The notes below the pieces were generated by a model. The model was not told the DNA's origin. It ran no database searches and saw nothing but the letters and a program-made list of their open reading frames with translations. Positions 1 through 8,484 of a stretch of DNA of 28,390 nt are shown here, in pieces. A program made the position numbers and the translations under genes. Source of the stretch: JAGPHI01 sp036661035 (GTDB taxonomy: Bacteria > Bacillota > Clostridia > Oscillospirales > Ruminococcaceae); the NCBI GenBank assembly GCA_036661035.1, contig JAVWZM010000023.1, positions 1 to 28,390 of the forward strand, in the 5' to 3' direction. Position 1 is the stretch's first letter; each line of letters starts with the position of its first letter.

Positions 1-289
1 CGCAAGACTATATTACATGGGTGAAAAACGGAAGCAAGCCCGAAACCAAGCCTGCAACAATGCTGTATAAAACGCAAGACGGAATAATAATGCCGAATAT
101 AACGACATTTTTTACCGTTCGTGCAGTGGCGCACAGCAACGATGTAGGCAGTGAGGACAGCCCCGAAGCGCAGTTTACATACAAGTCGCCGTCACAGGTG
201 AATACAGTGTATGTTTCTCCGTCACAGGGGAGCGTGGTTACAGGCACACAGGTGCAGCTGAAATGCGGCACGGCAGATGCAAATATTTT
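1..289 (+). repeat. Direct repeat copy A (612-base period) inside the surface-protein gene
   Basis: Bases 1-87 are identical to 613-699, and similarity stays high to about base 289. The offset is 612 bases, or 204 codons, so the reading frame is kept. The copy encodes part of one Ig-like module. The left end of the repeat lies outside the window. Confidence 0.85.
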
Positions 290-2978
290 CTATAAGCTGC
301 ACACAACCGCGCCGGATTTAACAGATCCAACCGCTGTGCCAAAGCCGTATAAAGACCAACTTTTCGACACCCTAGTACCTATTGTGATAAACAAAGAAAC
401 GTGGATTACTGCCGTAGCGGAAAAAGACGGTGTAACAAGCGCAATGACGTCTTATCACTACACCCTTTACAGCAAAACGGCAATACCCTCGGCAATACCG
501 GCAACCACACCGGAGGCGGCTGCAACATTAAGCCCCGGCACGGTGATTAACTTATCAACCATTACGGCAAATGCGGATATATACTACACCACAGACAACA
601 GCCACCCAAGCCCGCAAGACTATATTACATGGGTGAAAAACGGAAGCAAGCCCGAAACCAAGCCTGCAACAATGCTGTATAAAACGCAAGACGGAATAAC
701 GATGCCGAATGTAACGACATTTTTTACCATTCGTGCAGTGGCGCACAGCGACGAAACAGGCAGTGAGGACAGCCTCGAAGCGCAGTTTACTTATCAAATG
801 CCGGCACAGGTAAATGCGGTGTACGTTTCTCCGTCACAGGGGAGCGTGGTTACAGGCACACAGGTGCAGCTAAAATGCTCCACAGCGGACGCCAAGATTT
901 TTTATCGTATATTTGCATCAAAGCCCGCAGATATCACAGCACCCGAAAATATACCAAAGCCATATAAAGACCAGCTATTTGACGCGACATCTCCCCTAGT
1001 AATAACTAAAAATATCTGGATTGTGGCATTGGCAGAAAAAAGCGGAATGGTAAGCGCGCCTACAATGTACGAATATACCATAGCACCTCTTACAGCAGAA
1101 CCCACTGCCTCTCTTAAAACAGGTAGCGTAGTAAACAGAGGTACAAGAATACGTTTAAGCGGTGCAGGTAACATTGCATTTACCATGGACGGCAGCGACC
1201 CTAAGGCAGCTGTAGCGGCAATGCAAACCCCAAGCGGCGGCGCAAAGGCAAGCGGCGGCGCAAAAGCAAGCGAGGCACCGGCAAAAGCGGCAGAAGTGTT
1301 TTTTGGCGACAGCTTTGTGGTGGACGCAGAGTTTGGTAAATCTGTAACAGTGCGCGCCTTTACATACGGAGATGGCAAAACGCCGAGCAATGTTGTGTCG
1401 TTTACCTATACCGTATGCGAAAAAGACAGCTACATTACGGCAGTGCCGCAAAGCGGCTCCGTAGTTACAAGCGCAGACCAAATAACCTTGGCAACCACTA
1501 TAAGCGACGGCAAAATATTTTATTCAACAGGCATAGATACACCCGTCCTTGTAAACCGATATGCAGATGCCGCCATTGATGCCGCAGAAAACGAGCCTTA
1601 TACACATTATCAATGGATTGCAGGCGCAAACACAGTACAGGGCACCAGCCTTAAAATATCGGGCGGCGCAGGCAGCACCGTCACAGTAAAGGCAGTGGCG
1701 TGTGCCAATGGTTCAGAGGGCGGAGCAACACAGGTATTTACATACAAAATACGCGATAAAACAGCCGCGCCTACAGCGTCTATACCAAATGGCGCAGTAA
1801 CCCTAGAGGGCGCAACAGTAGTATTAAGCGCGCGAGAGGGAGATATATTCTTCACCACAGACGGCACAAAGCCATCTACCTCAAGCCGCCTTTATACAGA
1901 GCCGATAGAAGTGCCCGGCTCCATGGTGCTAAAGGCAATAGCCGTGGCAAAGGATAAAACGGAAAGCGACGTAGTGGAATATCACTACAGCTACGCAGAC
2001 CAAGCCTTTGCGCCGGAAATGAGCATACCATCGGGAGAAATAGAGCAGGGCAAGCTGCTTACCTTAACAAGCAAAACAGAAAACGCATCTATTTACTATA
2101 CCACCAACGGCGCAGAGCCAACGGAAAAAAGCACACTGTATACCGCACCTATCAATATCATGCGCCCCGTAACCATAAAAGCCATTGCAATATATACGGG
2201 GCTACGCAACAGCGCGGTAAACAGCGCGTCTTACACAGTAATAGAGCCGCCCCCACCGCAAACGGAAAATGGCGCCGACGGAAAGCCACAAGGGCCGCTA
2301 AATAGCCTTGTAAGCCGCCGCACATATTTCGACGAAACCGTAGGGCCGAAATTCAGCGCGTTTGTAGCGCGGGACAATGCCACAAACACAGTGATTTCGG
2401 CAAATGACGGCATAGTGCCAAAGGGCGCAAAGCTGGTAGTAAAGCGCATAGATACGTCAGACAGCGACCGCGAGGCTGTGCGTACGGCACTTGGAAATGA
2501 AGTAGTGGTGCTTTATGATGTCAGCCTTGAAAAGGACGGGGAAAAGGTAGAGCCGTCCGGCGAAGTAGAGCTTGGCATTACTATCCCCGAGGAATATCAA
2601 AACAGCCTTGTAACCGTGTGCCGCATTGGTGCGGATAACACAGTGGAGGAATACGAGCCAAGGCGTTCGGGTACAGCCGCATACTTCCTTGTAAGCGGCA
2701 AGCTAGACAGGTATGCCGTCACTATTCCTGAGGAGCTGGCAGCGTCTGGCGGCAAATTATCTGTAACGTCAATTGTTTTACTGGGTTTTGCCGCGATTGT
2801 GGCACTATCAATGTGCGCAGGCGCAGCCACATTCCTTATTATTCGCAGGCGCAGCAGAATAGCCGAAAGCGATTTGCCTTTGGAACAGGAAGAAAATTTT
2901 GAAGATTTCTTTTCCGATGAGCTGCACGACACGAACAATTCACAGCCCACGCAAAATGAAGACGAAAACAATTCATAA
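1..2978 (+). CDS. Partial surface protein with chitobiase-C-terminal-like/Ig-like repeats and a C-terminal membrane anchor
   Basis: The frame is open to the left edge (first whole codon at base 3), so the N-terminus and any signal peptide are missing; 991 residues are visible. The chain is a series of beta-sandwich modules with the pattern I-Y-Y/F-T-T-D/N-G followed by S-x-P, then a T-V/I-K/R-A-x-A strand. This is typical of chitobiase/hexosaminidase C-terminal domains (CHB_HEX_C type), which act as stalk or carbohydrate-associated modules. Two long modules are near-duplicates. A Gly/Ala/Lys/Ser spacer lies around 1237-1290. A further beta domain (about 2340-2740) precedes one hydrophobic helix (about 2763-2846), an Arg-rich stop-transfer and an acidic tail of about 45 residues. 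There is no LPXTG motif. Predicted topology: repeats outside, tail in the cytoplasm. It is the most upstream visible gene of the operon. Its role as an anchor or envelope spacer for the injection machine is inference. Confidence 0.8.
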   Translation, partial: QDYITWVKNGSKPETKPATMLYKTQDGIIMPNITTFFTVRAVAHSNDVGSEDSPEAQFTYKSPSQVNTVYVSPSQGSVVTGTQVQLKCGTADANIFYKLHTTAPDLTDPTAVPKPYKDQLFDTLVPIVINKETWITAVAEKDGVTSAMTSYHYTLYSKTAIPSAIPATTPEAAATLSPGTVINLSTITANADIYYTTDNSHPSPQDYITWVKNGSKPETKPATMLYKTQDGITMPNVTTFFTIRAVAHSDETGSEDSLEAQFTYQMPAQVNAVYVSPSQGSVVTGTQVQLKCSTADAKIFYRIFASKPADITAPENIPKPYKDQLFDATSPLVITKNIWIVALAEKSGMVSAPTMYEYTIAPLTAEPTASLKTGSVVNRGTRIRLSGAGNIAFTMDGSDPKAAVAAMQTPSGGAKASGGAKASEAPAKAAEVFFGDSFVVDAEFGKSVTVRAFTYGDGKTPSNVVSFTYTVCEKDSYITAVPQSGSVVTSADQITLATTISDGKIFYSTGIDTPVLVNRYADAAIDAAENEPYTHYQWIAGANTVQGTSLKISGGAGSTVTVKAVACANGSEGGATQVFTYKIRDKTAAPTASIPNGAVTLEGATVVLSAREGDIFFTTDGTKPSTSSRLYTEPIEVPGSMVLKAIAVAKDKTESDVVEYHYSYADQAFAPEMSIPSGEIEQGKLLTLTSKTENASIYYTTNGAEPTEKSTLYTAPINIMRPVTIKAIAIYTGLRNSAVNSASYTVIEPPPPQTENGADGKPQGPLNSLVSRRTYFDETVGPKFSAFVARDNATNTVISANDGIVPKGAKLVVKRIDTSDSDREAVRTALGNEVVVLYDVSLEKDGEKVEPSGEVELGITIPEEYQNSLVTVCRIGADNTVEEYEPRRSGTAAYFLVSGKLDRYAVTIPEELAASGGKLSVTSIVLLGFAAIVALSMCAGAATFLIIRRRSRIAESDLPLEQEENFEDFFSDELHDTNNSQPTQNEDENNS
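613..901 (+). repeat. Direct repeat copy B (612-base period) inside the surface-protein gene
   Basis: This is the second copy of the module beginning at base 1. The first 87 bases match exactly; scattered substitutions follow and similarity weakens after about 901. The contrast suggests a fairly recent tandem duplication or gene conversion of a 204-residue domain. Confidence 0.85.
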
Positions 2979-3034
2979 AAACCCAGATGACACAAACAGT
3001 TAAATTTATCACATGAAGAAAGCAGGTTGATTCG

Positions 3035-4834
3035 ATGCAAAATCGCAAATATTATCCTTTTGAACGAAACAGCTATTACTCGGGAAAACTGCTCACTGCC
3101 CGCGATTTTGAAGCGGAACAACGCTATTTTAACGATAAACGCCGCTTTTTAAACCGCCTTGAGGGCGCAGGCGGAATAGCGTCGGGGCTTGGTGTTATTA
3201 TGGCAGACGATGCCTCTGTCATTTTGCAGGCAGGCTGTGCCATGGACGCCTCAGGCAGAGAAATAGTAGTGGCGGAAACTCAGGTTATAAAGCTTTCCAC
3301 AATAGAGGGCTTTGGCGAGCTTACCACGCAAAGCGCATTTTTAGGCATTAGCTACGACGAGCAAGCTGTGGACGAAGTGTATTCTGTAATGAACGATGAC
3401 ACAGGCGGCGAGCATTACAATAAAATGCGCGAGCAATATAAGCTTACATTGCTTGACGAAAACCTAGTGGCACACATAGAAACCCCCACAGAGGAAATGG
3501 TGGCAAAGCTTGTAATTTATGCCGACAACGATGTGGAAGTGGCGCAGTATACACCGCGGTTTCTGCCAAAGGGCAGCGAGCTTATGGTGCGCGTGCAGAT
3601 TACCAGATTTGCACAGGGCAGCGGAGAATATTCCTTTGCCTACACCATGGACACGCCGGGCCTTTGCGGCGAGCAAAACAAGCAAAGCACAGAGGTTGCG
3701 GTTAATAACCTAAAGCTTTTGCAGGGCGAGTGCAGCAATTACGATTATACTCTTTGCCCGGAGCCATATACCTACGGCGGCGGTGCGTGCATATCCATTA
3801 GCAATTTCAGTATTCGCAAGGGCGGCGACGAAACGTTTTCCCTTAACAAAAAGTTTACGGCGGATATCAAGCCCGTTCAGCAAGAGCTTAGCGACTTTTA
3901 TCTTTCCAATTATTACGCAAAGCCCATGGACAAAACCCTTAACGAAAGCTATGACGAAAAGCTTTGGATAGCCAAAATCACATTGATACGCCAAAACTCG
4001 GCAGTGATTATAGACAAGGTTTCGCCGGCACCGTTCTCTCAGTACCGATATAATCCACAGCAGCTCATGACATTGCGCCGATTAAAAGCCTTTTACCCCA
4101 GCGTAAGGCAACCACTCGCGGTGCAGGCACCACAGGCGGCAAACAATGTTTCAGCACCGTCATCGGGGCAAGACATGCTGCGCAACACAGCTTGCGGCGT
4201 GTTTACAATGTCCCTTGGCCTTGGCTACGACATTAAAGAACCGATTTTTTCCGAGGAAATTATGCATGGCCTTGGCATGGGGCCTGTATATGTAGATGTG
4301 GGCGTTGAGTATATTACCGAAAACAAGAAAAAAGGCAGCACAAGCGAAATATTCTTAGGTGATATATCTATTTTCGACAACAACACTCATGCAAACGACA
4401 GCGAACGCATTTACAAGCTGTCTACCGCGGTAAAGATACTGCCCGAGCGCGGCACATTTATCGTGGGAATACGCCTTGGCGATACGTCGGGGCCTATCAG
4501 CCTAAGAGTGCGCTGGTACGCCATAAGGCTTGGCGAAATTAACAAAAAGCTGAAACAAAGCCAAAACGGCGGCGAGCGCATGATGCTTGTAAACCCCGAC
4601 ACTATTGTAATACAGCCTAAAGCAACGGCGCATATAACGCCTGTGTTTGTAAACATGCCTACAGAGGCATGCACCTATAAGCTTATGGACACCGAAAGCG
4701 GTACTATAGACCAAAACGGGCTGTATACAGCACCTTCACGCGAGGGCGTGTACGAAATACGCATAGAGGCAATAAGCGATGCTACGGTTTACTGCCACGC
4801 CTTTGCGATAGTAACTCAAAAGAAAAAAGCTTAA
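3035..4834 (+). CDS. Conserved eCIS-associated protein with a C-terminal Ig-like domain
   Basis: 599 residues with no signal peptide or membrane helix. The N-terminal 80 residues carry a pattern I recall from proteins encoded beside eCIS and phage-tail clusters: YYSGKLLTARDF, then EQRYFNDKRRFLNRL, then G-I-A-S-G-L, and a G-C-A-M-D-x-x-G-R-E-I motif at about 67-77. The middle (about 100-500) is mostly beta with no motif I can name. Residues about 515-595 look like a bacterial Ig-like fold, with G-T-I-D-x-N-G-L-Y-T-A-P at 556-567. The ATG lies 56 bases after the surface-protein stop and has only a weak ribosome site (AGGTTG, 6 bases before it). The next gene follows within 10-25 bases. Function is unknown. 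A structural accessory such as a baseplate, fibre or adaptor part is plausible from context only. Confidence 0.7.
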   Translation: MQNRKYYPFERNSYYSGKLLTARDFEAEQRYFNDKRRFLNRLEGAGGIASGLGVIMADDASVILQAGCAMDASGREIVVAETQVIKLSTIEGFGELTTQSAFLGISYDEQAVDEVYSVMNDDTGGEHYNKMREQYKLTLLDENLVAHIETPTEEMVAKLVIYADNDVEVAQYTPRFLPKGSELMVRVQITRFAQGSGEYSFAYTMDTPGLCGEQNKQSTEVAVNNLKLLQGECSNYDYTLCPEPYTYGGGACISISNFSIRKGGDETFSLNKKFTADIKPVQQELSDFYLSNYYAKPMDKTLNESYDEKLWIAKITLIRQNSAVIIDKVSPAPFSQYRYNPQQLMTLRRLKAFYPSVRQPLAVQAPQAANNVSAPSSGQDMLRNTACGVFTMSLGLGYDIKEPIFSEEIMHGLGMGPVYVDVGVEYITENKKKGSTSEIFLGDISIFDNNTHANDSERIYKLSTAVKILPERGTFIVGIRLGDTSGPISLRVRWYAIRLGEINKKLKQSQNGGERMMLVNPDTIVIQPKATAHITPVFVNMPTEACTYKLMDTESGTIDQNGLYTAPSREGVYEIRIEAISDATVYCHAFAIVTQKKKA

Positions 4835-4843
4835 TGCTGATGA

Positions 4844-5755
4844 ATGGGTGGGATTGCGTTGATAGAAGCACTGAATATGAGCTTGGAAACGGTTAGAACT
4901 GTGCTTTCCAATGACGTGAACGAAATATACGTTTGCGAAGATTTAAAGCGCAAATCCGGTGTGTTTTATACCGTAATCTCCATTACCTCAGCACCTGTGC
5001 GCCTAATGGTTGCAGGAGCCTTGGCAAGCGATGATGCTTTTAAAAAGAACAGAGATTTCATAGGCTCCTTCTCCCACGGCGACAGCCTTTGCCTTGTGTT
5101 TTTATATATCGGAGAAAATTTATTGCAAAGCCGAGAGGCCATTTATGCAGATACCTTTATAAAGCGCAAGCAAATTGCGGAAAATCTGTTGGTGGCACTT
5201 GCCGAAACACAAATAACAGGCTCCATGGGCTTGCTTTTACTGGCACAAAACAATATTAATATCACGCAAGATTTATCAGTGTATTTCAATTACTTTATGG
5301 ATTTTGCCAAATGGGAGCCAAATATTGATGTAACACGGTTTTACTTAGAAGTGGCAACCATGTGTGCAGACATTTTATCCCGTGAATATCAAATAAAATA
5401 CGAGGGCAATACCACAAAATATCCGGGAGAGCTTCAGGTGCTTGCAAAAAAGGCAGAGATGAAAAGCTTTACATCTTTTAACTCAATACTAACCTTTATC
5501 AAGCAAATTCCCGATATTCCAAGCGAGCCGTCTGTGGGCATACGAAAGCTGATAGACAAGCTGCACAGTACCATAGATAAAATGCGCAAACATTCCACAG
5601 CCATTTTTTTGGCGGCAATTGTGATTGCCACGCTGGTGTTCACCTTGGTAAGGGTAACGGAGTGGATATCCTATAATAGCCAAGCCAAAAAAGGCACTAC
5701 TTATATCGGAATGGAAAACATCGGAGAGGTTTATCTTGGCGACGAAAATGTCTGA
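4844..5755 (+). CDS. Single-pass membrane protein with possible pseudokinase-like cytoplasmic domain
   Basis: 303 residues from the ATG at 4844. A TTG at 4859 is preceded by GGGTGGG with 6-base spacing and may be the true start, removing 5 residues. Residues 1-250 are soluble and one hydrophobic helix spans about 251-270, followed by a 33-residue tail. Positive residues before the helix (K-M-R-K-H) suggest the N-terminal domain is cytoplasmic. The soluble part has the layout of a degenerate kinase lobe pair: a strand hairpin near 27-47, a helix near 63-75, strands near 80-90, a long helix near 107-122, then N-N-I-N-I-T-x-D-L-x-V-Y-F at about 136-148 where a catalytic loop would fall, with no HRD or DFG. 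Cytoplasmic pseudokinase plus one TM also describes EssB/YukC of type VII secretion. The fold assignment is an inference from pattern, not a recognised family hit. It sits tightly between its neighbours. Confidence 0.65.
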   Translation: MGGIALIEALNMSLETVRTVLSNDVNEIYVCEDLKRKSGVFYTVISITSAPVRLMVAGALASDDAFKKNRDFIGSFSHGDSLCLVFLYIGENLLQSREAIYADTFIKRKQIAENLLVALAETQITGSMGLLLLAQNNINITQDLSVYFNYFMDFAKWEPNIDVTRFYLEVATMCADILSREYQIKYEGNTTKYPGELQVLAKKAEMKSFTSFNSILTFIKQIPDIPSEPSVGIRKLIDKLHSTIDKMRKHSTAIFLAAIVIATLVFTLVRVTEWISYNSQAKKGTTYIGMENIGEVYLGDENV

Positions 5756-5782
5756 TGCCACAATATTGGAGGGAGCAGATTA

Positions 5783-8449
5783 ATGAAAAAAATAAGCCTT
5801 CGGGTTTTGGGGATATCGCTGCTTGTGGCACTTGGCATAACCATATACGGTCTTGTTCAAGGAAAAACAAGCACTATAGACGCAGTAGCCGGTATGCAAG
5901 CACTGCCAATGGGCCAGACAGTGGTGGCAAGATATCAAAACGATAGCATTGTACTGGACCGCGTTAAAATAGACGGGCGCAGCAATGGAACCATTTCGAT
6001 AAAAAGAAAAACCGGCAAAAGCTTTTACTCACTTGTGGATATGTCTGCTGATGCAAGCGGTAATATATATCTTTTAATGGATATTAAAGACACCAAAACA
6101 GGCAAATATCAAAAGCAAGAGCTTAGCATATTCAACATAGACAAGCTGTTTTCAAAGCATTTAAAAACATACGAGCTTGACACAAAGGACGGTAAGCATT
6201 ATCGCTTTATAGACGCCCTTGGGCAAGTAGTGCTTATGGCAACAGATATAAATGAAGAAACGCTGTATCGCGAGGCACTGGACGCAGAAAACCTGCTAAA
6301 CGGCAAAGGCTTTTTATCCAAGGGCACGCGCACCTATAAGCTACAGGCAAAGGACGGCATAGACCATGCCGTTACAGTGGGCGCAAATGTGGCATATCGC
6401 TCTCGTTCGGGCAAGGTTTTCCTCGCTACAGAAAAAAAGGAACCACTGGAGCTTTACTCTGCATTAAAGCTGCAAGAGGCAACATATCCCATATTTATAG
6501 CCCCCGAAAGCAGCGAAAAAATAATCATGGGCGTGCAGGAAAGCGGAGATTTCTTATCAATGTCGCTGCCCGATGGCGCAACAGAGGTAATAAAAGGCGG
6601 CAGAGAGCCATTTTCAGGCATCAGCAGCTATACGCCACTTGATGTAGTGTCCATGTCTATGCTAAACAGGCAAAACTTTACAGCGGTAACCGCAAAAAAA
6701 ACAGGGTTCGACCTAGTGGTAAATTTTAACGGAAATGCAACGGTAATCGAGAAAATATCCCCTGCGCTAATAAGCAGCATCGGTAAATTTATCGGCAAAA
6801 TGCTTGGCTGGTTTATAATCATAGGCATTGCAGGGCAGCTTGTTTGCCTGCTAGTGTATCTGATAGGCTCCAGCCGCACCATACTTATAAAGCTGCTTGC
6901 CGCAAGTATTCCGCTTTTGGCGTTGGCACTTACCTTCTTTGGCGTTTTCTCGTTTAATACCTACAGCAATTCCATAAGCCAAAGCTTTGAAAAGCAAGTG
7001 GCAGACGAGGGCAGCCTGTTGCGCGCCTTGTTTGGCACAGAAAGCTTTGCGCAAATAGAGTTTCCATATCAGTATACAAGCGACTCCTACAATTACCTAA
7101 AGCAAAACATGAATACGCGCACGGTGCATACCGCAACAGCCTATTACGAACGGCAAAAGCTGTTTGTGGGTGTAGACAATAGCTACCCTTGCGCATATCC
7201 CTTCGACATAAAGATTAATTTTAAAGCGGCAGAGCTTTATCGAGAGGCGGCGTTTACAGGGCACACGCAAACAGGCATTATAAACGACGCCGAGGGCGAG
7301 CGTATTGCATGCATCACACCAATAGGCGGTGTTTCAGGCTCTGTGGTTTATCTGCTAGAAACAGGTATTCCCATTGCCGATATGCGAGAATATACCAACT
7401 CGTATTTGCGCAACTACATTATAGTGGCACTGGCGTTTGTTACAGTAATTGCTGTTGTTATCACACTGGTGTTTAGGCGCATACTTGCACCTATAGGCGC
7501 AATAAAGATAGGGCTTGAAGAATTTTCTCGTGGCAATCGCACGGTTCGGCTTATGGATAATGCCTCCGATGAGCTGTCGGATATTATCCGAGTGTTTAAT
7601 AAAATGGCAAACGATATTGACGCGCAAATATTCAGCCTAAGGCAGGCAAGTGAAACATATTTCCGCTTTATACCACAGCAAATGCTACAGCTCCTTGGCA
7701 AAGACAACCTTGGCGACATAGAGCTTGGCAGCAGCATGGAGCGCGATTGCAGCATGCTTTGCATCTCGCTTTTGCTAAAGGGAAATAATTTAACCCGAGA
7801 AGAAGAGCAAAGCTTAACCAATCGCTTTTTTAACATCATTAACAAGGCGTGCGACCAAAATAAGGCTACCTTGCTGCCCGACGGCGTGGGCTTGCGCAAG
7901 CTGCGTGTTTTATGTACAGGTGGCGCGGAAAGCGCAGTAAACTTATCGCTTTTTGCCATGTCGCAGCTAGATGCAGTAAACGCAAAGCTGCCTGTGCAAA
8001 ACCGACTTGATACGCTGTTTGTAGTGCATCGTGCGCCTAATTATTACGGCATCTGCGGAGATGAAAACCGTCTTGTTCCGGCACTTATTTCAAGCGAAAT
8101 GGACATGATTGCCAATAGCGAAAAAGCATTGCGCGCCCTTAAAAGCCGCCTTATAGTAACGCAGCCGGCGTTTAAGGAAATTGAGCCGCAAAAATACGCT
8201 TGCCGCTATATAGGGCATTTAGAGGAACAGGGCTTAGTGCAAATAGGTCTTTACGATTTTTACGACGGTGCGCCGCCAAAGGAAACACGCCTAATAAGCG
8301 AAACCTTGGCAACCTTCGACAAGGCCGTCGCGCTTTACGAACAGGGCAGATATTACGACGCAAAGGGCTTGTTTGCTTTAGTTCTGCGGCAAAACCAATA
8401 CGACAATGTAGCAAGATACTACGTGTTTTCGGCAGAAGGGAAAATTTAA
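5783..8449 (+). CDS. Four-TM receptor-like protein: extracytoplasmic sensor, HAMP, degenerate class III cyclase domain, helical repeat
   Basis: 888 residues, started by an ATG with GGAGGGA 8 bases upstream. In order: TM about 8-26; a beta-rich extracytoplasmic domain about 27-335; a TM pair about 341-393; a second extracytoplasmic domain about 394-540, placed like a Cache-type sensor; TM about 543-565; HAMP about 566-620 (P at 570, D-E-L-S-D at 596-600); a cyclase-like domain about 627-828; and a TPR-like end about 840-888 (L-Y-E-Q-G-R-Y-Y-D-A). Cyclase kinship is seen in R-F-I-P-Q-Q-M-L-Q-L-L-G (628-639), in L-G-S-S-M-E-R-D-C before the first strand, and in G-I-C-G-D-E-N-R-L-V-P-A-L-I-S (756-770), the G-x-x-G-x-x-x-R segment of adenylate cyclases. 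The metal-binding aspartates are absent (the first strand reads S-M-L-C-I-S-L-L-L), so it is probably a catalytically dead signalling domain. Role as a trigger or anchor for the CIS is inferred from the operon. Confidence 0.8.
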   Translation: MKKISLRVLGISLLVALGITIYGLVQGKTSTIDAVAGMQALPMGQTVVARYQNDSIVLDRVKIDGRSNGTISIKRKTGKSFYSLVDMSADASGNIYLLMDIKDTKTGKYQKQELSIFNIDKLFSKHLKTYELDTKDGKHYRFIDALGQVVLMATDINEETLYREALDAENLLNGKGFLSKGTRTYKLQAKDGIDHAVTVGANVAYRSRSGKVFLATEKKEPLELYSALKLQEATYPIFIAPESSEKIIMGVQESGDFLSMSLPDGATEVIKGGREPFSGISSYTPLDVVSMSMLNRQNFTAVTAKKTGFDLVVNFNGNATVIEKISPALISSIGKFIGKMLGWFIIIGIAGQLVCLLVYLIGSSRTILIKLLAASIPLLALALTFFGVFSFNTYSNSISQSFEKQVADEGSLLRALFGTESFAQIEFPYQYTSDSYNYLKQNMNTRTVHTATAYYERQKLFVGVDNSYPCAYPFDIKINFKAAELYREAAFTGHTQTGIINDAEGERIACITPIGGVSGSVVYLLETGIPIADMREYTNSYLRNYIIVALAFVTVIAVVITLVFRRILAPIGAIKIGLEEFSRGNRTVRLMDNASDELSDIIRVFNKMANDIDAQIFSLRQASETYFRFIPQQMLQLLGKDNLGDIELGSSMERDCSMLCISLLLKGNNLTREEEQSLTNRFFNIINKACDQNKATLLPDGVGLRKLRVLCTGGAESAVNLSLFAMSQLDAVNAKLPVQNRLDTLFVVHRAPNYYGICGDENRLVPALISSEMDMIANSEKALRALKSRLIVTQPAFKEIEPQKYACRYIGHLEEQGLVQIGLYDFYDGAPPKETRLISETLATFDKAVALYEQGRYYDAKGLFALVLRQNQYDNVARYYVFSAEGKI

Positions 8450-8484
8450 GCGACGGCGAATATTAAGGGAAAAGAGGTGCTGAA

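Noticed and set aside
5783..8449. Active adenylate cyclase producing cAMP
   Set aside because: The metal-binding aspartates expected in the first strand and in the following loop are absent, so catalysis is unlikely.
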